Under the pieces are notes generated by a model, which made no database searches, was not told the DNA's origin, and was given only the letters and a program-made list of their open reading frames with translations. This document shows, one piece after another, positions 55,375-63,141 of a stretch of DNA of 64,000 bases. A program made the position numbers and the translations under genes. Source of the DNA: Halomonas piscis. Its GTDB lineage: Bacteria; Pseudomonadota; Gammaproteobacteria; Pseudomonadales; Halomonadaceae. How positions within the stretch are numbered: the first letter of the stretch is position 1; every line of letters begins with the position of its first letter. The stretch lies in contig NZ_CP119391.1 in NCBI RefSeq assembly GCF_031886125.1, forward strand, positions 744,001-808,000, given 5' to 3'.

Positions 55375-55581
55375 ATGTACGTCTGTATGTGCAAGGGAGT
55401 CACGGATCACCGGATCCGCCGTGAGGTCGATGACGGCGCGCGCAGCTGGCGGGACGTCCGCGAAGCCACCGGCTGCGGCACCCAGTGCGGCAAGTGCGCC
55501 TGCACGGCCAAGGCCATTACCCGTGAGGCGGTCAGCGAAGCGCGTGCCGAAGCTGACATGGGGCTGGCCTATGCCATTTGA
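55375..55581 (+). CDS. bfd: Bacterioferritin-associated ferredoxin
   Basis: [2Fe-2S] protein that docks on bacterioferritin and passes electrons through its haem to mobilise stored iron. 68 aa. The four cluster cysteines follow the family pattern: MYVCMCKGVTD (Cys4, Cys6) and GCGTQCGKCACT (Cys-x-x-Cys). Candidate Fur box just upstream; bfr lies 236 nt downstream. Such small ferredoxins are often missed in annotation. Confidence 0.93.
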   Translation: MYVCMCKGVTDHRIRREVDDGARSWRDVREATGCGTQCGKCACTAKAITREAVSEARAEADMGLAYAI

Positions 55582-55660
55582 CCGCCGGGAAGATTGACGA
55601 CAACGCCTCGTGACGCGAATCGCTCTTGTTTTTGTTGCCTTTAGCAACTATCTGATTCGT

Positions 55661-55688
55661 TTTAACTTTCCCCTTTTTACCCTATACT
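55661..55688 (+). promoter_or_regulatory. Candidate promoter for bfr
   Basis: TTTAAC (55661-55666), 16-nt spacer, TATACT (55683-55688), inside an AT-rich patch in otherwise GC-rich DNA. bfr starts about 130 nt downstream. A separate promoter lets bfr (needed when iron is plentiful) escape the Fur control proposed for bfd. Confidence 0.5.
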
Positions 55689-55724
55689 CCCGGAAAGCTC
55701 CGGGAGCAGGCTTTTTATGCCTGC
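55687..55724 (+). other. Two adjacent stem-loops in the bfd-bfr gap
   Basis: CTCCCGG / CCGGGAG (55687-55706, 6-nt loop), immediately followed by GCAGGC / GCCTGC (55706-55724) with a T-rich loop TTTTTAT. Read-through RNA from bfd would carry both. RNA started at the proposed bfr promoter would carry mainly the second. Role unknown: terminator of bfd or leader structure of bfr. Confidence 0.45.
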
Positions 55725-55817
55725 CACCCTGGTGGAACAACCCTGACCGCAGGCCAGGCCTCGTCAGGCAATACGGGATGGCGTTGCGCGCTGCAATGCC
55801 CAACCAAGAGGTGTGTC

Positions 55818-56303
55818 ATGAAAGGCGATCCGAAAGTTATCGAACATCTGAACATTGCGCTGGGCAATGAGCTCGTCGCGATCAACCAGTACTTCCTGCA
55901 CGCCAAGATGTACAAGGACTGGGGGCTCAAGGCGCTGGCCAAGTGGGAGTACGACGAGTCCATCGAGGAGATGCAGCACGCCGACAAGCTGATCGAGCGC
56001 ATTCTCTTCCTCGAAGGCATTCCCAACCTCCAGGATCTGGGCAAGCTTTACATCGGCGAGAACGTCAAGGAAATGCTCGAAAGCGACCTCAAGATCGAGC
56101 ACGATGGCCGCCGCGACTATATCGAAGCGATTACCTACGCGGAAAGCGTCAAGGACTACGTTAGCCGCGATCTTCTGCGCGACCTGCTGGCCGAAGAAGA
56201 AGACCACATCGACCATATCGAAACCGAGCTGCACCTGATCGAGCAGGTAGGTATTCAGAACTACCTGCAGCGCCAGATGCAGATGGCCGGCGACGAAGAG
56301 TAA
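55818..56303 (+). CDS. bfr: Bacterioferritin
   Basis: 24-mer iron-storage protein with a ferroxidase centre and haem between subunits. 161 aa four-helix bundle. The haem ligand Met52 is present ([10 protein letters not shown]), so it is a true haem-binding Bfr. Ferroxidase residues are Glu18 ([12 protein letters not shown]), Glu51, His54, Glu94, Glu127 and His130 ([10 protein letters not shown]). Shine-Dalgarno AGAGG. Followed by a strong bidirectional terminator. Confidence 0.96.
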   Translation: MKGDPKVIEHLNIALGNELVAINQYFLHAKMYKDWGLKALAKWEYDESIEEMQHADKLIERILFLEGIPNLQDLGKLYIGENVKEMLESDLKIEHDGRRDYIEAITYAESVKDYVSRDLLRDLLAEEEDHIDHIETELHLIEQVGIQNYLQRQMQMAGDEE

Positions 56304-56333
56304 CTGCCTCGCTGCGACATCGCAGCGGGAACA

Positions 56334-56368
56334 AAAACGGGCAGGCCGCGATGGGGCCTGCCCGTTTT
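56334..56368. terminator. Bidirectional terminator between bfr and sodC
   Basis: AAAACGGGCAGGCC / GGCCTGCCCGTTTT, a 14-bp stem with a 7-nt loop, T-run on the plus strand and A-run before it (T-run for the minus strand). Serves both convergent genes. Confidence 0.9.
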
Positions 56369-56384
56369 CACGTGTGCTTCACAA

Positions 56385-56918
56385 TTACTGTTCGATCACG
56401 CCGCAGGCGACGCGGGCGCCGCCGCCGCCCAGATGGGGCTCGTCGGAGTAGTTATCGCCGCCTTCGTGGATCATCAGGCTGCGGCCGTTCATGTCGTCAA
56501 GGCTCAGCCGCGGTGCCAGGGTGGGCAGGCTGGCCTCGCCGTTGTCATCGACGGCAAGGGCCGGCAGGTCACCGAGATGGCCGTCGCCGTAGGGCCCCTG
56601 GTGGGTCTCGGTGGACTCAGGGTCGTAGTGGCCACCCGCCGCCAGCGCGGCAACGGTTTCGCCGTTGTCGTCTTCCTTGGGTTCGCAGCTGGCGTTCTGG
56701 TGAACGTGAAAGCCGTGGATGCCGGCTTCCAGGCCTTCAAGAGAGGGCGTCAGCAGCAGGCCGTGATCGGTCTGCTCCAGGGTGACGGTGCCCAGGGAGT
56801 CGCCGACGCCGTCGGCGCTGACGCTGTGGACGTCAACGTCGAGCGTGTCGGCGGCGTGAGCCGAGGCAGCGAGCAGCAGCGATGCGGCAATACCGGTAAG
56901 CGGTGCAATGTAGCGCAT
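56385..56918 (-). CDS. sodC: Periplasmic Cu/Zn superoxide dismutase
   Basis: Converts superoxide to oxygen and peroxide in the periplasm. 177 aa with signal peptide [22 protein letters not shown]. Copper and zinc ligands are in [10 protein letters not shown] (His-Val-His), [20 protein letters not shown] and [10 protein letters not shown], with the second disulfide Cys in [14 protein letters not shown]. Shine-Dalgarno AAGGAGG. Convergent with bfr and sharing its terminator. ATG chosen at the signal peptide; a 65-codon upstream extension is not protein-like. Confidence 0.95.
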   Translation of the reverse strand: MRYIAPLTGIAASLLLAASAHAADTLDVDVHSVSADGVGDSLGTVTLEQTDHGLLLTPSLEGLEAGIHGFHVHQNASCEPKEDDNGETVAALAAGGHYDPESTETHQGPYGDGHLGDLPALAVDDNGEASLPTLAPRLSLDDMNGRSLMIHEGGDNYSDEPHLGGGGARVACGVIEQ

Positions 56919-57124
56919 GGGGTTACCTCCTTGCTGATAAAAGACTGCCCGCAGGGGCAGCGTTGGCTTGAAAGCCTGAATCGAGCCTAGCAAAGTTTTG
57001 CCCCGTGACCCAATGCCGCACCGAAATGGCAGGGCAGGCCCTGAGCTTGCCCGCTGCGGCTGCCGGTGCCCTTGCCTATTTTCGCCTCTATGACCGAAGG
57101 GGCGTTCAAGCAAACAGGTGCCCG

Positions 57125-58195
57125 ATGTTCTGGCTGTATCTTACCCTGGCCGCGCTGGCGCTTCTGGCGGCGGCCGTGCTTGCCACGCGGCTAACGTTTC
57201 GTCTGGAGGACTTGTCGGCGCTGGACCGGCAGGCGCATGCCGTGCGCCAGCAGGCGCCAAGCCCCGAGCTTCAGCGAGCGCACGAGCTTGTCGAACAGGC
57301 GCACGCCGTCGCCAAGAGCCGCTCCGGCAAGGCCGGGCTGGCGGCGCTGCGCGAGCACATGGATGCGCTGAGCGATGATTTGGTGCTGCACTCGGCGCGG
57401 CAGCTGCAGAAGGCGCCCCGGGGCGAATGGATGATTGCCCCGGGCACGGATACCCGGCGGCGAGTGCTGTATCTTCACGGCGGCGGCTGGACCGCCGGCA
57501 GCCCGCGCAGCCACCGGGCGATCACCGACCGTCTCTCCCGAGCAACCCGGGCCGCCGTCTTCGCCGTGGACTATCGGCTGATGCCGGAACACCGCTTCAT
57601 GGACGGCGTAAAAGACTGCCGAGAGGCCTATTGCTGGCTGCTCGACAACGGCCCGGAGGGCGCCGCCGCGGCCGATTTCATGCTGGTGGCCGGGGACTCC
57701 GCCGGCGGCAGCCATACGCTTGCGCTGCTGGCCTGGCTGCGCGATAGCGGTCTGCGCCAGGCCGACGGCGCCGTGGCGTTTTCCCCCTCCACGGACCTGA
57801 CGCTGACCGCGCCCAGCAACCGCGGCAATATTGCCGCCGACCGGCTGCTGGGCCCGATGTTCGGCCGCCTGGCCAGGCTGCCTCGGCCGCTGGTGTGGTG
57901 GGGCGTGCTGGCGCTGTTTCGGGTGTCGCCGACCGATCCCCAGGCCTCGCCGCTGCGCGGCAGGCTGGCCGGCCTGCCGCCGACGCTGATTCAGGCAAGC
58001 GCGGATGAAATGCTGGTGGACAACGCCCGGCGCTACGCCGCCAGAGCCGCCGCTGAGGGCTCGCCGGTCACGCTGCAGCTCTGGCCCGGCATGGTGCACG
58101 TCTGGCAGATTTTTGCTCCGCTGCTGCCCGAGGCCGACGAGGCTTTTGCCGAGGTGGCCGCCTTCGTCGCGCAGCTGGAGGCGGAGCAGACGTAG
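57125..58195 (+). CDS. Alpha/beta hydrolase (hormone-sensitive lipase family)
   Basis: Esterase-like. 356 aa with an N-terminal hydrophobic anchor ([20 protein letters not shown]). The oxyanion motif is [12 protein letters not shown] (~115), the nucleophile elbow [15 protein letters not shown] (Ser ~200), the acid in [13 protein letters not shown], and His in [11 protein letters not shown]. These are the HSL/bacterial family IV hallmarks. Substrate unknown, probably short acyl esters, membrane-bound. Preceded by 206 nt shared with the sodC promoter region. Confidence 0.88.
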   Translation: MFWLYLTLAALALLAAAVLATRLTFRLEDLSALDRQAHAVRQQAPSPELQRAHELVEQAHAVAKSRSGKAGLAALREHMDALSDDLVLHSARQLQKAPRGEWMIAPGTDTRRRVLYLHGGGWTAGSPRSHRAITDRLSRATRAAVFAVDYRLMPEHRFMDGVKDCREAYCWLLDNGPEGAAAADFMLVAGDSAGGSHTLALLAWLRDSGLRQADGAVAFSPSTDLTLTAPSNRGNIAADRLLGPMFGRLARLPRPLVWWGVLALFRVSPTDPQASPLRGRLAGLPPTLIQASADEMLVDNARRYAARAAAEGSPVTLQLWPGMVHVWQIFAPLLPEADEAFAEVAAFVAQLEAEQT

Positions 58196-58268
58196 GCGAG
58201 TTGCCGGCGCAGAGGTGACATCCGCGCGCCAAGCCGCGACAATAGCCGTCTGCTTTGCCGGAGTTGCC

Positions 58269-59030
58269 ATGCCCTCGTTGACGCTGCTGTATCAGGACGC
58301 GCATTTGGTCGCCGTGCACAAGCCGGCGGGGCTTTTGGTCCACCGCACGGCGCTGGCCCGTGGCGAGCGTGAGTTTCTGCTCCAGCGCCTGCGCGACCGG
58401 CTCAATCAGCGCGTCTACCCGGTTCACCGGCTGGATCGGCCGACCTCCGGGGTGATGGTGTTTGCGCTGACGCCGGACATCGCCGCGCGGCTGTGCGAGG
58501 CCTTTGCCGAGCAGCAGCTCGACAAGCGTTACCTGGCGGTGGTGCGGGGCATAGCCCCCGAGAGCGAACGGCTGGATTACCCCCTGCGCGACGAAAACGG
58601 CAGCCGACCCAAGGCGGAAATGCCGGCCATGCCGGCGGTGACCGATATCACCCGGCTGGACAGCGTCGAGCTGCCGGTGCAGGTGAATCGCTACCCCCAG
58701 GCGCGCTATTCGCTGGTGGAGGCGCGGCCGCTGAGCGGGCGACACCACCAGATTCGCCGGCACCTGTCCCGGCGCGGCTACCCGATCATCGGCGATACCA
58801 GGCACGGGAAAAGCGTGCACAACCGCTTTTTTGCCCGTCACCTGGAGGCGCCCCGGCTGCTGCTGGCGGCGACCGGGCTGGCGTTCGAGCACCCGGTATT
58901 CAAGCAGCGGCTGACGCTTGAGTGCGCTCTGGACGCGCCCATGGCCGCGCTGTTCGAGCATTTTGGCTGGGCCGGCCACCTGCCGGTGGACCGCCAGCGC
59001 CTGACGCCGCTGCCGGCTCGCAACCCTTGA
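58269..59030 (+). CDS. truC: tRNA pseudouridine(65) synthase TruC-like (RluA family)
   Basis: Isomerises uridine to pseudouridine in RNA; TruC acts on position 65 of tRNA-Ile1 and tRNA-Asp. 253 aa. The catalytic Asp is in VYPVHRLDRPTSGVMVFAL; the N-terminus LTLLYQDAHLVAVHKPAGLL and late PLSGRHHQIRRHLSRRGYPI are RluA-family. The length without an S4 domain and the RHHQIRRH form point to TruC rather than RluA/C/D. Start ATG is 73 nt after the esterase. Confidence 0.85.
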   Translation: MPSLTLLYQDAHLVAVHKPAGLLVHRTALARGEREFLLQRLRDRLNQRVYPVHRLDRPTSGVMVFALTPDIAARLCEAFAEQQLDKRYLAVVRGIAPESERLDYPLRDENGSRPKAEMPAMPAVTDITRLDSVELPVQVNRYPQARYSLVEARPLSGRHHQIRRHLSRRGYPIIGDTRHGKSVHNRFFARHLEAPRLLLAATGLAFEHPVFKQRLTLECALDAPMAALFEHFGWAGHLPVDRQRLTPLPARNP

Positions 59031-59057
59031 GTTTAACGTCACGTGATGAGAACCCGA

Positions 59058-59945
59058 ATGGCTGAAACCGAGACAGTACCGGCGCCGGTTGAGGCGCCGG
59101 CTCCGGCCGATGACTACGGCCTGCGCTTTGGCGGTATCCGCCGGCTTTACGGCACCCGCGCCGCCGAGGCCTTTCGCCACGCCCATGTGGTCGTGGTCGG
59201 CGTGGGCGGCGTCGGCTGCTGGACGGTCGAGGCGCTGGCGCGCTCCGGAGTGGGCAAGCTTACCCTGATCGATCTGGACGACGTCTGCGTGTCCAACGTC
59301 AACCGCCAGCTGCACGCCCTGGACGGCACCGTGGGCCGGCCCAAGGTCGAGGTGCTCGCCGAGCGCTGTCGGCTGATTGCCCCCGAGATCGAGGTGGTGG
59401 CGGATACCGCCTTTGCCACGCCGACCAACCTGGAAGCGCGTATTCCCTCGGACGCCAGCCACGTGGTCGACGCCATCGACAGCGTGATCGCCAAGGCGGC
59501 GCTGATTGCTTTTTGCAAGCGGCGCAAAATACCGCTGACCGTGACCGGCGCGGCCGGCGGGCAAACGGATCCCACGCGTATTCAGGTGGCCGATCTGGCG
59601 CGTACGCAGCAAGACCCTCTGCTGGCCAGAACCCGCGCCCGGCTACGCCGGGAGTTCGGCTTTTCGCGCAACCCCAGGCGGCGCTTTGCGGTCGAATGCG
59701 TCTACTCCGACGAGCAGCTGACCTACCCGGCTCCGGACGGTGAGGTATGCGGGCAAAAGCCCGCCGGCGGCGAAGCCATGCGGCTAGACTGCGCCAGCGG
59801 CTTCGGCGCCGCCACCTTCGTGACCGGCTCCTTTGGCTTTACGGCCGCGTCCCGGGTGCTTGCCCGGCTGGCCAACACTGCCCGAGCCCGGAGCGAGGCG
59901 TCGGTCGGCGCTTCATCCGCGCTGGCGGTAGAGGAGCAGCCATGA
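59058..59945 (+). CDS. tcdA: tRNA threonylcarbamoyladenosine dehydratase
   Basis: ATP-dependent E1-like enzyme that cyclises t6A37 to ct6A in ANN-decoding tRNAs. 295 aa. It starts MAETETVPAPVEAP (TGAGA upstream; earlier GTG/ATG at 59043/59046 are possible), with a Pro/Ala-rich leader of ~25 residues. Then RFGGIRRLYGTRAAEAF, the nucleotide motif VVGVGGVGCWTVEALARSGV, and LIDLDDVCVSNVNRQLHAL. A C-terminal hydrophobic stretch GAATFVTGSFGFTAASRVLA may touch the membrane. ATGA overlap with the next gene. Also known as csdL. Confidence 0.93.
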   Translation: MAETETVPAPVEAPAPADDYGLRFGGIRRLYGTRAAEAFRHAHVVVVGVGGVGCWTVEALARSGVGKLTLIDLDDVCVSNVNRQLHALDGTVGRPKVEVLAERCRLIAPEIEVVADTAFATPTNLEARIPSDASHVVDAIDSVIAKAALIAFCKRRKIPLTVTGAAGGQTDPTRIQVADLARTQQDPLLARTRARLRREFGFSRNPRRRFAVECVYSDEQLTYPAPDGEVCGQKPAGGEAMRLDCASGFGAATFVTGSFGFTAASRVLARLANTARARSEASVGASSALAVEEQP

Positions 59946-60157
59946 ACCCGATTCCCGGTATTTATCGTCACTACAAGGGGCCGCTGTACGAAGTGCTGGG
60001 CGGCGCGCAGCACAGCGAAACCGAAGAGCGGCTGGTGGTCTACCGCGCGCTCTACGGCGATTACGACCTCTGGGTGCGCCCGCTTGCCATGTTCAACGAA
60101 ACCGTGGAAAAGGACGGCCGGCAGCAGCCGCGCTTTGCCCTGGAAAAGGCGTTTTAA
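59942..60157 (+). CDS. DUF1653 small protein
   Basis: 71 aa: MNPIPGIYRHYKGPLYEVLG, then HSETEERLVVYRALYGDYDL and WVRPLAMFNETVEKDG, the whole of the DUF1653 domain. Widespread, unknown function. Translationally coupled to tcdA by ATGA. Confidence 0.9.
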   Translation: MNPIPGIYRHYKGPLYEVLGGAQHSETEERLVVYRALYGDYDLWVRPLAMFNETVEKDGRQQPRFALEKAF

Positions 60158-60220
60158 CGGTTTTGGCCCCGGCTTGTGTCAGGGGTTGTCCATCAAGGTT
60201 TACCCATCAAGGATTGCGTC

Positions 60221-60388
60221 ATGCGGATCAGCTTCTGGAAGCGCCTTGCCTTCTACATCCTGGTGTCTCTGGTCATCATGGTGCTGTTAAGCCTGTTCGC
60301 CGAGGACAGCGACGCCCGAGCCGGTATCCGGCCGGCCGGCGCGACGGCGTGCGCTATCGCGCCGTCGGCGACGCCTGAGTCGCGATAA
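60221..60388 (+). CDS. Possible small membrane protein
   Basis: 55 aa: basic MRISFWKRL, one hydrophobic segment (about residues 10-27, AFYILVSLVIMVLLSLF), then a polar Ala/Pro-rich tail. AAGGA precedes the ATG by 8 nt. The last 35 nt overlap the end of the convergent methyltransferase gene, so the tail composition may be imposed by that gene. No family recognised. Confidence 0.45.
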   Translation: MRISFWKRLAFYILVSLVIMVLLSLFAEDSDARAGIRPAGATACAIAPSATPESR

Positions 60389-60986
60389 GCGCGCGAACCA
60401 CCGAGCCCATCAGCACCGGCGTATCGCGTTTGACGATAAAGCCGGCGTCCTCGAGCAGCGGCGTGGCCCGGCGGGTAATGTCGGTGGCGATAGCCGAGGT
60501 AGCGGCGTTGAGCAGGCGCCGCCCGGCCCCGGCGGGGCGGTGATCGGGCTGGAACTTGTCCAGCAGACAAAGCTGGCCGCCGGGTTTGAGTACCCGGTAC
60601 GTCTCGGCCAGCCCGCGGGCCGGGTCGGGCATGACCGCGAGGATGAAGTGCATCACCACCACGTCGAAGTGCGCGTCGGGGTAGGTAAGCGCCTCGGCGT
60701 CCATCACCCGGCAGTCCACGTCGCGGTTAAGGCGCGCTGCCCGGTCGGCGGTGCGCTTGACCATGGCCGCCGAGAGATCGGTGGCGTGTACTCGGGTATC
60801 TGGCGGCAGCAGCGGTAGATCGAGCCCGGTGCCTGCGCCTACCAGCAGCACGCGCATTCCCGGCGCCCATGCCACCTGAGCAAGCGCCGCCTCCCGGGGC
60901 TTGTGCAGCACCCGCGCCGCCACCGCGTCGTAAATCGGGGCGTAGGCGGTATAGCGCAGGCGATTCCAGGCGGTGGTGTTGAACAT
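60354..60986 (-). CDS. Class I SAM-dependent methyltransferase
   Basis: 210 aa. Motif I VLLVGAGTGLDLPLLPPDTR (~46), then HATDLSAAMVKRT, CRVMDAEALTYPDAHFDVVV and VLKPGGQLCLLDKF: a complete Methyltransf_11 fold. It resembles phosphatidylethanolamine N-methyltransferase-like small methyltransferases (PmtA type), but that assignment is tentative; quinone or small-molecule methylation is equally possible. Isolated from the upstream porin by a terminator. Confidence 0.85.
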   Translation of the reverse strand: MFNTTAWNRLRYTAYAPIYDAVAARVLHKPREAALAQVAWAPGMRVLLVGAGTGLDLPLLPPDTRVHATDLSAAMVKRTADRAARLNRDVDCRVMDAEALTYPDAHFDVVVMHFILAVMPDPARGLAETYRVLKPGGQLCLLDKFQPDHRPAGAGRRLLNAATSAIATDITRRATPLLEDAGFIVKRDTPVLMGSVVRALIATQASPTAR

Positions 60987-61059
60987 GGCAATACCCTCAA
61001 GGCCGGAAGTGGTAGCGTCGGGTCGAGTCTAGCCCAGCGCCGGCGTGAACCCCAGACGC

Positions 61060-61100
61060 AAAAACCCCGAAGGCCGAACGGGGTGTCCGGCTTTCGGGGT
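61060..61100 (-). terminator. Terminator of the porin gene
   Basis: Read on the minus strand: ACCCCGAAAGCCGG, then a loop, then CGGCCTTCGGGG followed by TTTTTG. GC-rich stem of about 11 pairs with one bulge and a U-run, 71 nt after the porin stop and upstream of the methyltransferase. Confidence 0.8.
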
Positions 61101-61170
61101 GTCTTGCTGCGAGGCATTCGAACTTGTTACGTCAAACGGCAGGCTAGTGCCGTGTCAGGCGGCTTGCTGC

Positions 61171-62352
61171 TTAAAAGTCGTACTGGGTGGCGAACAGCAC
61201 GCGGTTGGCTTCGCTGGTATTGCCGCCTTTGGTTTCCTGGTGATAGTAGCCGTACTCGACGCCCATCATAACGTTGGTGACCGGCGTCCACTGGTAGTTG
61301 AGCATGGCGTTCTGGTTCTTCTCGGCGGCCTCGTTGGTCATGGCGCCTGCGTCCACCGCATCGTCCAGGTCCAGCTTGGTCATGCCGTAGCCCAGGTTGA
61401 TGCTGCGGCCCTGGCCCAGATCCAGGCTGGTACCCAGCGAGCCGCCGTAGCCCTTGACGGTTTCGATGTCGCTGCCGTCAACGTAGGCGCTGGTGCCGTA
61501 GAAGTTGTTGCCCGAGCGGTACAGGTAGTCGTTGGCGCCGTCGGTAAAGTTCACCGCGCCGTGCACCGCGATCATGTCGTTGAGGTCGATGGTTGTTGCG
61601 CCAAATACGCCGTAGCCGATAGCGCTGTCGTCGCTTGCGGCGTCGTCGGCGCTGACGCGGTTGACCAGGCCCGCGGCGGAGTAGGACACCGCACCGGCAG
61701 AGTCTTCAACGCGCGCGGTGAGTGCCGGCGCTGACTGACGGGTATCGGCGAAGTTGGCAACGTCTTTGCGGTCCAGTTCATTACTACCCGGACGTGGGGT
61801 GCTGCCGGAGGCAATATCGGGTCCTCTAACGGTGTCCTCGACGGAGAAAGACAGCGGGCCGGTGGTGTAGCGCAGCTGCTCGGTACGGTCCTGGAGGCCG
61901 GCAAGCCCCGCCAGGCTGTCAAAGTCCAGCGTAGGCGTGGCGCCGACGAAGCTGTTGTAGTTGGACCAGGTGCGGCCCGCGAGGAAGCCGCGGTATTCGC
62001 CAAAGGCGTGACGCAGGCGGAAGTCACCGCCGTCGCCGCCGCGGAAGCCACCCTCTACGGTAAGGTCGACGCCCGTGGCGTGCTTGACCTTGACGCCCAG
62101 GCGGCTCTGGTAAGCGTCAGCGCCGAAGTGGCCCTTGTCGTCGTTGTCCATGTCGAAGGTGCCGGCGCGGGTGCTTACCGCGTTGTCGCCGTCAAAGTCG
62201 TAGCTCATGTTGAGGCGTGCGAAGCCGTAGAGGCTGACCTCGGCATCGTCGGTGACGTTCAGGTCAACGGCGCTGGCCTGGCCGGCAATGCCGAGCGCCG
62301 CTGCGGCAGCGGCCGTTTGAATGGCAAGCTTGAGCGTGTGCTGCGGTTTCAT
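61171..62352 (-). CDS. Outer-membrane porin, DcaP-like family
   Basis: 393 aa. Signal peptide MKPQHTLKLAIQTAAAAAAL ending near QASA. The mature start VDLNVTDDAEVSLYGFARLN is characteristic of the DcaP/trimeric-porin-like family; Tyr-rich amphipathic strands follow (RLGVKVKHATGVDLTVEGGF, LRHAFGEYRGFLAGRTWSNY) and the C-terminal residue is Phe (ATQYDF). Probably lets small, perhaps anionic, solutes across the outer membrane. Met five codons upstream is an alternative start. A strong promoter and a terminator frame it as a single-gene unit. Confidence 0.85.
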   Translation of the reverse strand: MKPQHTLKLAIQTAAAAAALGIAGQASAVDLNVTDDAEVSLYGFARLNMSYDFDGDNAVSTRAGTFDMDNDDKGHFGADAYQSRLGVKVKHATGVDLTVEGGFRGGDGGDFRLRHAFGEYRGFLAGRTWSNYNSFVGATPTLDFDSLAGLAGLQDRTEQLRYTTGPLSFSVEDTVRGPDIASGSTPRPGSNELDRKDVANFADTRQSAPALTARVEDSAGAVSYSAAGLVNRVSADDAASDDSAIGYGVFGATTIDLNDMIAVHGAVNFTDGANDYLYRSGNNFYGTSAYVDGSDIETVKGYGGSLGTSLDLGQGRSINLGYGMTKLDLDDAVDAGAMTNEAAEKNQNAMLNYQWTPVTNVMMGVEYGYYHQETKGGNTSEANRVLFATQYDF

Positions 62353-62423
62353 GATTTTCGTTCCCATCCCTTCGTTTTTGTGGGTTTTAGACTCTTTTTT
62401 TATATCTTTTTATCATAAAGACT

Positions 62424-62451
62424 ACTATAACCGAGAAGCCGTAAGTTTCAA
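62424..62451 (-). promoter_or_regulatory. Promoter of the porin gene
   Basis: On the minus strand TTGAAA (62451-62446), 16-nt spacer, TATAGT (62429-62424). The untranslated leader to the ATG is very AT-rich (62380-62425), in sharp contrast with the surroundings. Confidence 0.65.
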
Positions 62452-62546
62452 GGGCTTCCTCGGCAGGCGAGGCTTCCCACGCCGGGGTAAGCCACTTATC
62501 CTTTGGTCTAGAGTCGACAAAACGCTAACCGCTGACGAGGAGCTGC

Positions 62547-63062
62547 ATGTCCGGACTGAACTTTACTTTGCTTGCCGGTGACGCGGCGGAAAAAGAGGCC
62601 CAGCGCTGGTACGCGGTCAACGACGGCGTCATGGGCGGCGAATCGTCAAGCGGCTTTCGCGTGGCTGAGGGAGAGGGGCGCTTTGTGGGCAGCACCTCGC
62701 TTGCCAACGGCGGCGGCTTTGCCTCGATACGCCGGGAGCCGGCGGCGTTTGAGTCGTCGCTGACAGGCGCCGGCGGCGTGGCGATGCGTGTCCATGGCGA
62801 CGGCCGCACCTACCAGCTGCGATTGAAAAGCCGCGCTCTGGACGACGGCAGCGCCTACCGCGTGGCGTTTACCCCCAAAGCCGACGAATGGCAGACGTGG
62901 CGCTTTGCCTGGAGCGAATTCGAAGCCGTCCGTCGCGGCAAGCGTCTGGACGCTGCGCCGCCGCTGGCGCCGGGCGATATCTACCAGCTTGGCCTGCTGA
63001 TCGCCGACCGCCGGGCCGGCGCGTTTTGTCTGCGCCTTGGGCATATCGCGGCAATAGCCTGA
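62547..63062 (+). CDS. CIA30-family protein
   Basis: 171 aa. Galactose-binding-like beta-sandwich of the complex I intermediate-associated protein 30 family: RWYAVNDGVMGGESSSGFRV, STSLANGGGFASIRREPAAF, LRLKSRALDDGSAYRVAF and WQTWRFAWSEFEAVRRGKRL. No signal peptide. The bacterial function is unknown; the mitochondrial homologue NDUFAF1 helps assemble complex I. Divergent from the porin and 79 nt before aceK. Confidence 0.88.
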   Translation: MSGLNFTLLAGDAAEKEAQRWYAVNDGVMGGESSSGFRVAEGEGRFVGSTSLANGGGFASIRREPAAFESSLTGAGGVAMRVHGDGRTYQLRLKSRALDDGSAYRVAFTPKADEWQTWRFAWSEFEAVRRGKRLDAAPPLAPGDIYQLGLLIADRRAGAFCLRLGHIAAIA

Positions 63063-63141
63063 CAGCGGCGGTGCCACCAAAGTCGTCTCGTACGCGATCG
63101 CCGCGTCGGCGAAGCTTGCCAAAACGCACAAGGAGGCGCCC

